NCBI GenBank assembly: GCA_050011095.1
Contig: JBEKJU010000026.1
Coordinates: forward strand, 1-23,792
Direction: 5' to 3'
Length of the DNA: 23,792 bases
From: JBEKJU01 sp050011095
Lineage (GTDB): Bacteria; Desulfobacterota; Syntrophorhabdia; Syntrophorhabdales; WCHB1-27
In this document: positions 23,209 to 23,792 of the stretch, piece by piece
Position numbering within the stretch: the stretch's first letter is position 1
How the letters are laid out: the number at the start of each line of letters is the position of its first letter
Notes under the pieces: model-generated
Databases searched by the model: none
Seen by the model: the letters and a program-made list of their open reading frames with translations, nothing else
What the model was told of the DNA's origin: nothing
Position numbers and translations under genes: made by a program

Positions 23209-23792
23209 AGACGCCGGGTCAGGAGCCCCTGGTAAGCGTGGTAACGCCATTTTATAATACGGGCGAATATTTGGCCGAGTGTATCGAAAGCGTGCTTGCC
23301 CAATCCTATCGGAACTGGGAGTATATCCTTGTCAACAACCGCAGCACTGATAAGTCCCTGGAGATCGCAAATAACTATGCCGCGAAAGACGTTAGGGCCC
23401 GCGTTTACACGAACGAGACTTTTTTGACTCAGGTCCAGAATTACAACCACGCGTTAAGCCTGATTGCTCCCGAAAGCAAATACTGCAAGATCGTACAGGC
23501 TGACGACTGGATATTCCCCCAATGCCTTACAGAAATGGTCGAGGTGGCTGAGGCGCATCCCTCAACCGGAATAATTGGAGCCTGCCGTCTCGATGATAGA
23601 ACGGTGAATTGCGATGGATTGCCCTATCGCAGCACGTTTGTACCCGGCCGGGATATTTGCCGTTTGTCTTTACTACGAAAGTGCTTTGTATTCGGGTCTC
23701 CGACCTCGATAATGTTTCGTTCAGACATTGTACGCGGGCGGGAACCATTTTACGGTGAATCGAGCTATCATGAGGATACGGAGGCATGCTAC
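23205..23792 (+). CDS. GT2 family glycosyltransferase (3' partial)
   Basis: The frame starts at ATG 23205, overlapping the pyruvyl transferase stop, and stays open to the window end (196 codons). The N-terminus PLVSVVTPFYNTGEYLAECI and the nucleotide-binding loop YILVNNRSTDKSLEIANNY are typical of GT-A family 2 enzymes; KIVQADDWIFPQ supplies the metal-binding DxD-like motif. GSPTSIMFRSDIV and YHEDTEACY correspond to the acceptor side. It should transfer a sugar residue to the growing lipid-linked repeat unit on the cytoplasmic face. The C-terminus is outside the window, so length and any fused domains are unknown. Confidence 0.88.
   Translation, partial: MKTPGQEPLVSVVTPFYNTGEYLAECIESVLAQSYRNWEYILVNNRSTDKSLEIANNYAAKDVRARVYTNETFLTQVQNYNHALSLIAPESKYCKIVQADDWIFPQCLTEMVEVAEAHPSTGIIGACRLDDRTVNCDGLPYRSTFVPGRDICRLSLLRKCFVFGSPTSIMFRSDIVRGREPFYGESSYHEDTEACY

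Overview
The window is a GC-rich bacterial chromosome segment read almost entirely on the + strand. The Tad-type genes, the EPS-assembly genes and the protein flavour suggest a Desulfobacterota (former Deltaproteobacteria) or related Gram-negative lineage. This is an inference from gene content; no rRNA or other phylogenetic marker is present.

Region 1 (1-2903) is the end of a Tad/Flp pilus operon: a 5'-truncated TadC platform protein and two TPR lipoproteins, the first carrying a C-terminal LytR_C-like domain. Region 2 (2904-3995) holds a small HTH DNA-binding protein started by TTG, short direct repeats upstream of it, and a long leader with a near-perfect hairpin in front of the next operon.

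Region 3 (3996-9802) is a compact exopolysaccharide assembly block: OPX outer-membrane export lipoprotein, GumC/Wzz-like co-polymerase, ExeA-type ATPase ending in LysM, a BY-kinase-like protein that lacks the P-loop lysine, and the initiating polyprenyl-phosphate sugar transferase. It resembles exosortase-associated EPS loci, but no exosortase is visible.

Region 4 (9873-21651) looks like a nucleotide-sugar pathway: SDR epimerase, TylC3/TcaB9-type C-methyltransferase, an RmlC-like epimerase fused to a DUF4910 peptidase-like protein, a small methyltransferase, glucose-1-phosphate cytidylyltransferase, PIG-L deacetylase, GSA-type aminotransferase and a nitrilase-superfamily amidohydrolase. Together these suggest a CDP-linked, C-branched and amino- or amide-bearing sugar whose complete pathway I do not recognise. 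Interleaved are two paralogous polysaccharide pyruvyl transferases and two GT2 glycosyltransferases. The first GT2 has an apparent 5' frameshift and the second runs off the window.

Two copies of a mosaic palindromic repeat of about 200-235 bp (12211-12444 and, inverted, 16584-16781) bracket a three-gene block that is AT-richer in places, so the block may be an acquired or exchangeable cassette. The left copy supplies the last sense codon and stop codon of the C-methyltransferase. Product assignments are mostly firm at family level; pathway chemistry is inference.
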